From Phycisphaeraceae bacterium (GTDB lineage Bacteria; Planctomycetota; Phycisphaerae; Phycisphaerales; Phycisphaeraceae): DNA of 45,108 bases. The stretch covers positions 65,561-110,668 of the forward strand of contig JADZCR010000007.1 in NCBI GenBank assembly GCA_020851465.1. Direction: 5' to 3'. Shown one piece after another: positions 44,268 through 45,108 of the stretch (position 1 is its first letter; each line of letters begins with the position of its first letter). The notes beneath the pieces were generated by a model. The model searched no databases. It was not told the origin of the DNA and saw only the letters and a program-made list of their open reading frames with translations. Made by a program: the position numbers and the translations under genes.

Positions 44268-45108
44268 TTACGCCGAACGACGGAAGATCAGAGCTGCGCC
44301 GAAGGTCAGCAGTGCCAGGCTGGCGGGTTCAGGGATCAGCGCGTTTTCCAGTTTGACCTGATCCACGTTGATCAAGCCGGTCCGCGCATCAGTGGGATCA
44401 TGGCGGTAACGCCTGATCTGGATCTCCACCGCAGCCAGGGGAGCGGTGTTGGTCCCCGTGATCGGGTAGTTGTTTGAGCCGCCGGTGGCGCCGTCCCCAG
44501 CCCAGGTCATCGTGATGTTATTGATGCCGTTACCGGTGCGGGTGATGGTGACTGTCGAGCCATTGGAGACAAAGGGAAGGTCGTTGATGGCACCGTCGTG
44601 ACTGACCCCATTGATGGTCCCCATTCGCTTGGCACGAGCCGAGGACCAGTCGTCCTGCATTCCCGCGGTGGCGATGAGGTTGTTTGAGCCATCCCGCAGA
44701 TTGATCAGAATAGCCGGCATGGGCTGAACGTTATTGGTTGAATAGCTGCCGGCAACGACGTTGTTATCCCAGTTGAATGCGAAGGTCAGGGTAAAGTCCG
44801 ACTCCGTTCCCGAAAGGGTGCGCCGGAAATAAATATTTCCCCAACTGGTGTCGGTTGTCACGCTGATCGCACTGGGGAAATCGCCAGACTGATAGGTGGC
44901 AGCAGGATCGCTGTCAGTAAAAGTCAGCATCGAGGATGCGATTGAGTATTTGTAATCGGAGACGTTACTGGTGGAGACAGCCCATGCGGGGTCGAGGCTG
45001 TTGCCGTTGAATTGTTCATCGAAGAGAACCGCAGCCTGTAATGCAGTCGTGCCTGTTACCACAGCCAAAGCAGCGATCAAGCGAACCAGACCAATGCGAT
45101 TTGTTGTA
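44268..45108 (-). CDS. PEP-CTERM sorted protein (start outside window)
   Basis: The frame is open to the right edge, so the true start is beyond base 45108; TTG 45080 is only an internal codon choice. The visible N-terminus (RIGLVRLIAALAVVTGTTALQA) is a signal peptide. The body is a beta-rich extracellular domain (FDEQFNGNSLDPAWAV, WGNIYFRRTLSG, FTLTFAFNWDNN), possibly a lectin-like sandwich. The C-terminus IPEPASLALLTFGAALIFRRSA is a PEP-CTERM signal that an exosortase would recognise. Function unknown. Confidence 0.85.
   Translation of the reverse strand, partial: TTNRIGLVRLIAALAVVTGTTALQAAVLFDEQFNGNSLDPAWAVSTSNVSDYKYSIASSMLTFTDSDPAATYQSGDFPSAISVTTDTSWGNIYFRRTLSGTESDFTLTFAFNWDNNVVAGSYSTNNVQPMPAILINLRDGSNNLIATAGMQDDWSSARAKRMGTINGVSHDGAINDLPFVSNGSTVTITRTGNGINNITMTWAGDGATGGSNNYPITGTNTAPLAAVEIQIRRYRHDPTDARTGLINVDQVKLENALIPEPASLALLTFGAALIFRRSA

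Overview
The window looks like chromosomal DNA of a planctomycete, most likely a member of the Phycisphaerae. This is inferred from gene content, not from a marker gene. The clues are orphan pseudopilin-like proteins with the A|FTLVE cleavage signal, a PEP-CTERM protein, secreted carbohydrate-active proteins, a bacterial methanofuran-type coenzyme biosynthesis cluster, a fused AroD-AroE enzyme and an ECF sigma factor paired with an unusual membrane partner. G+C is fairly high and even. I see no rRNA, tRNA, CRISPR array, transposase or integrase.

Layout. 1-1815: end of a large secreted protein with two sugar-binding-like modules. 1859-3736: PhyH dioxygenase and a nucleotide-sugar-type epimerase. 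3907-9446: a VanZ-MurJ fusion (lipid II flippase), a guanine-deaminase-like enzyme, a Nudix hydrolase, DNA polymerase X and a small lipoprotein. 9511-11478: YajQ, an SDR and PyrE. 11563-16496: an FAD oxidoreductase, a GtaA/GH52-like (alpha/alpha)6 glycosidase, a membrane protein and a small protein. 16875-20060: an ECF sigma factor, a membrane partner that fuses an anti-sigma-like N-terminus to a pseudopilin-like ectodomain, and a DUF1015 protein. 20261-26400: a small basic protein, the AroD-AroE fusion, a pseudopilin, a Nudix enzyme, a sugar isomerase and a sigma54-activator-like AAA+ protein without its GAFTGA loop. 26548-27824: a membrane-anchored protein and a second pseudopilin.

27910-33086 is the most distinctive block. 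A RimK-like ATP-grasp ligase, a CitG-like transferase, an MfnD-like ligase, an MfnF-like ASKHA protein and an MfnE-like kinase lie head to tail. MfnB sits on the opposite strand and is translationally coupled to truD. Together they would make and tailor the furan coenzyme of tetrahydromethanopterin-linked C1 transfer. No C1-transfer enzyme itself lies in the window.

33083-45108: truD, ilvE, a second sugar isomerase, a DUF1653 protein, a YjfB-like small protein, an outer-membrane porin behind a highly structured 577-base leader, a DUF4838 lipoprotein facing an alpha-L-fucosidase-like hydrolase, and a PEP-CTERM protein cut by the right edge. Many genes are in short runs of two to five. The secreted hydrolases, porin, sugar isomerases and sorting-signal proteins suggest a heterotroph that degrades complex glycans.
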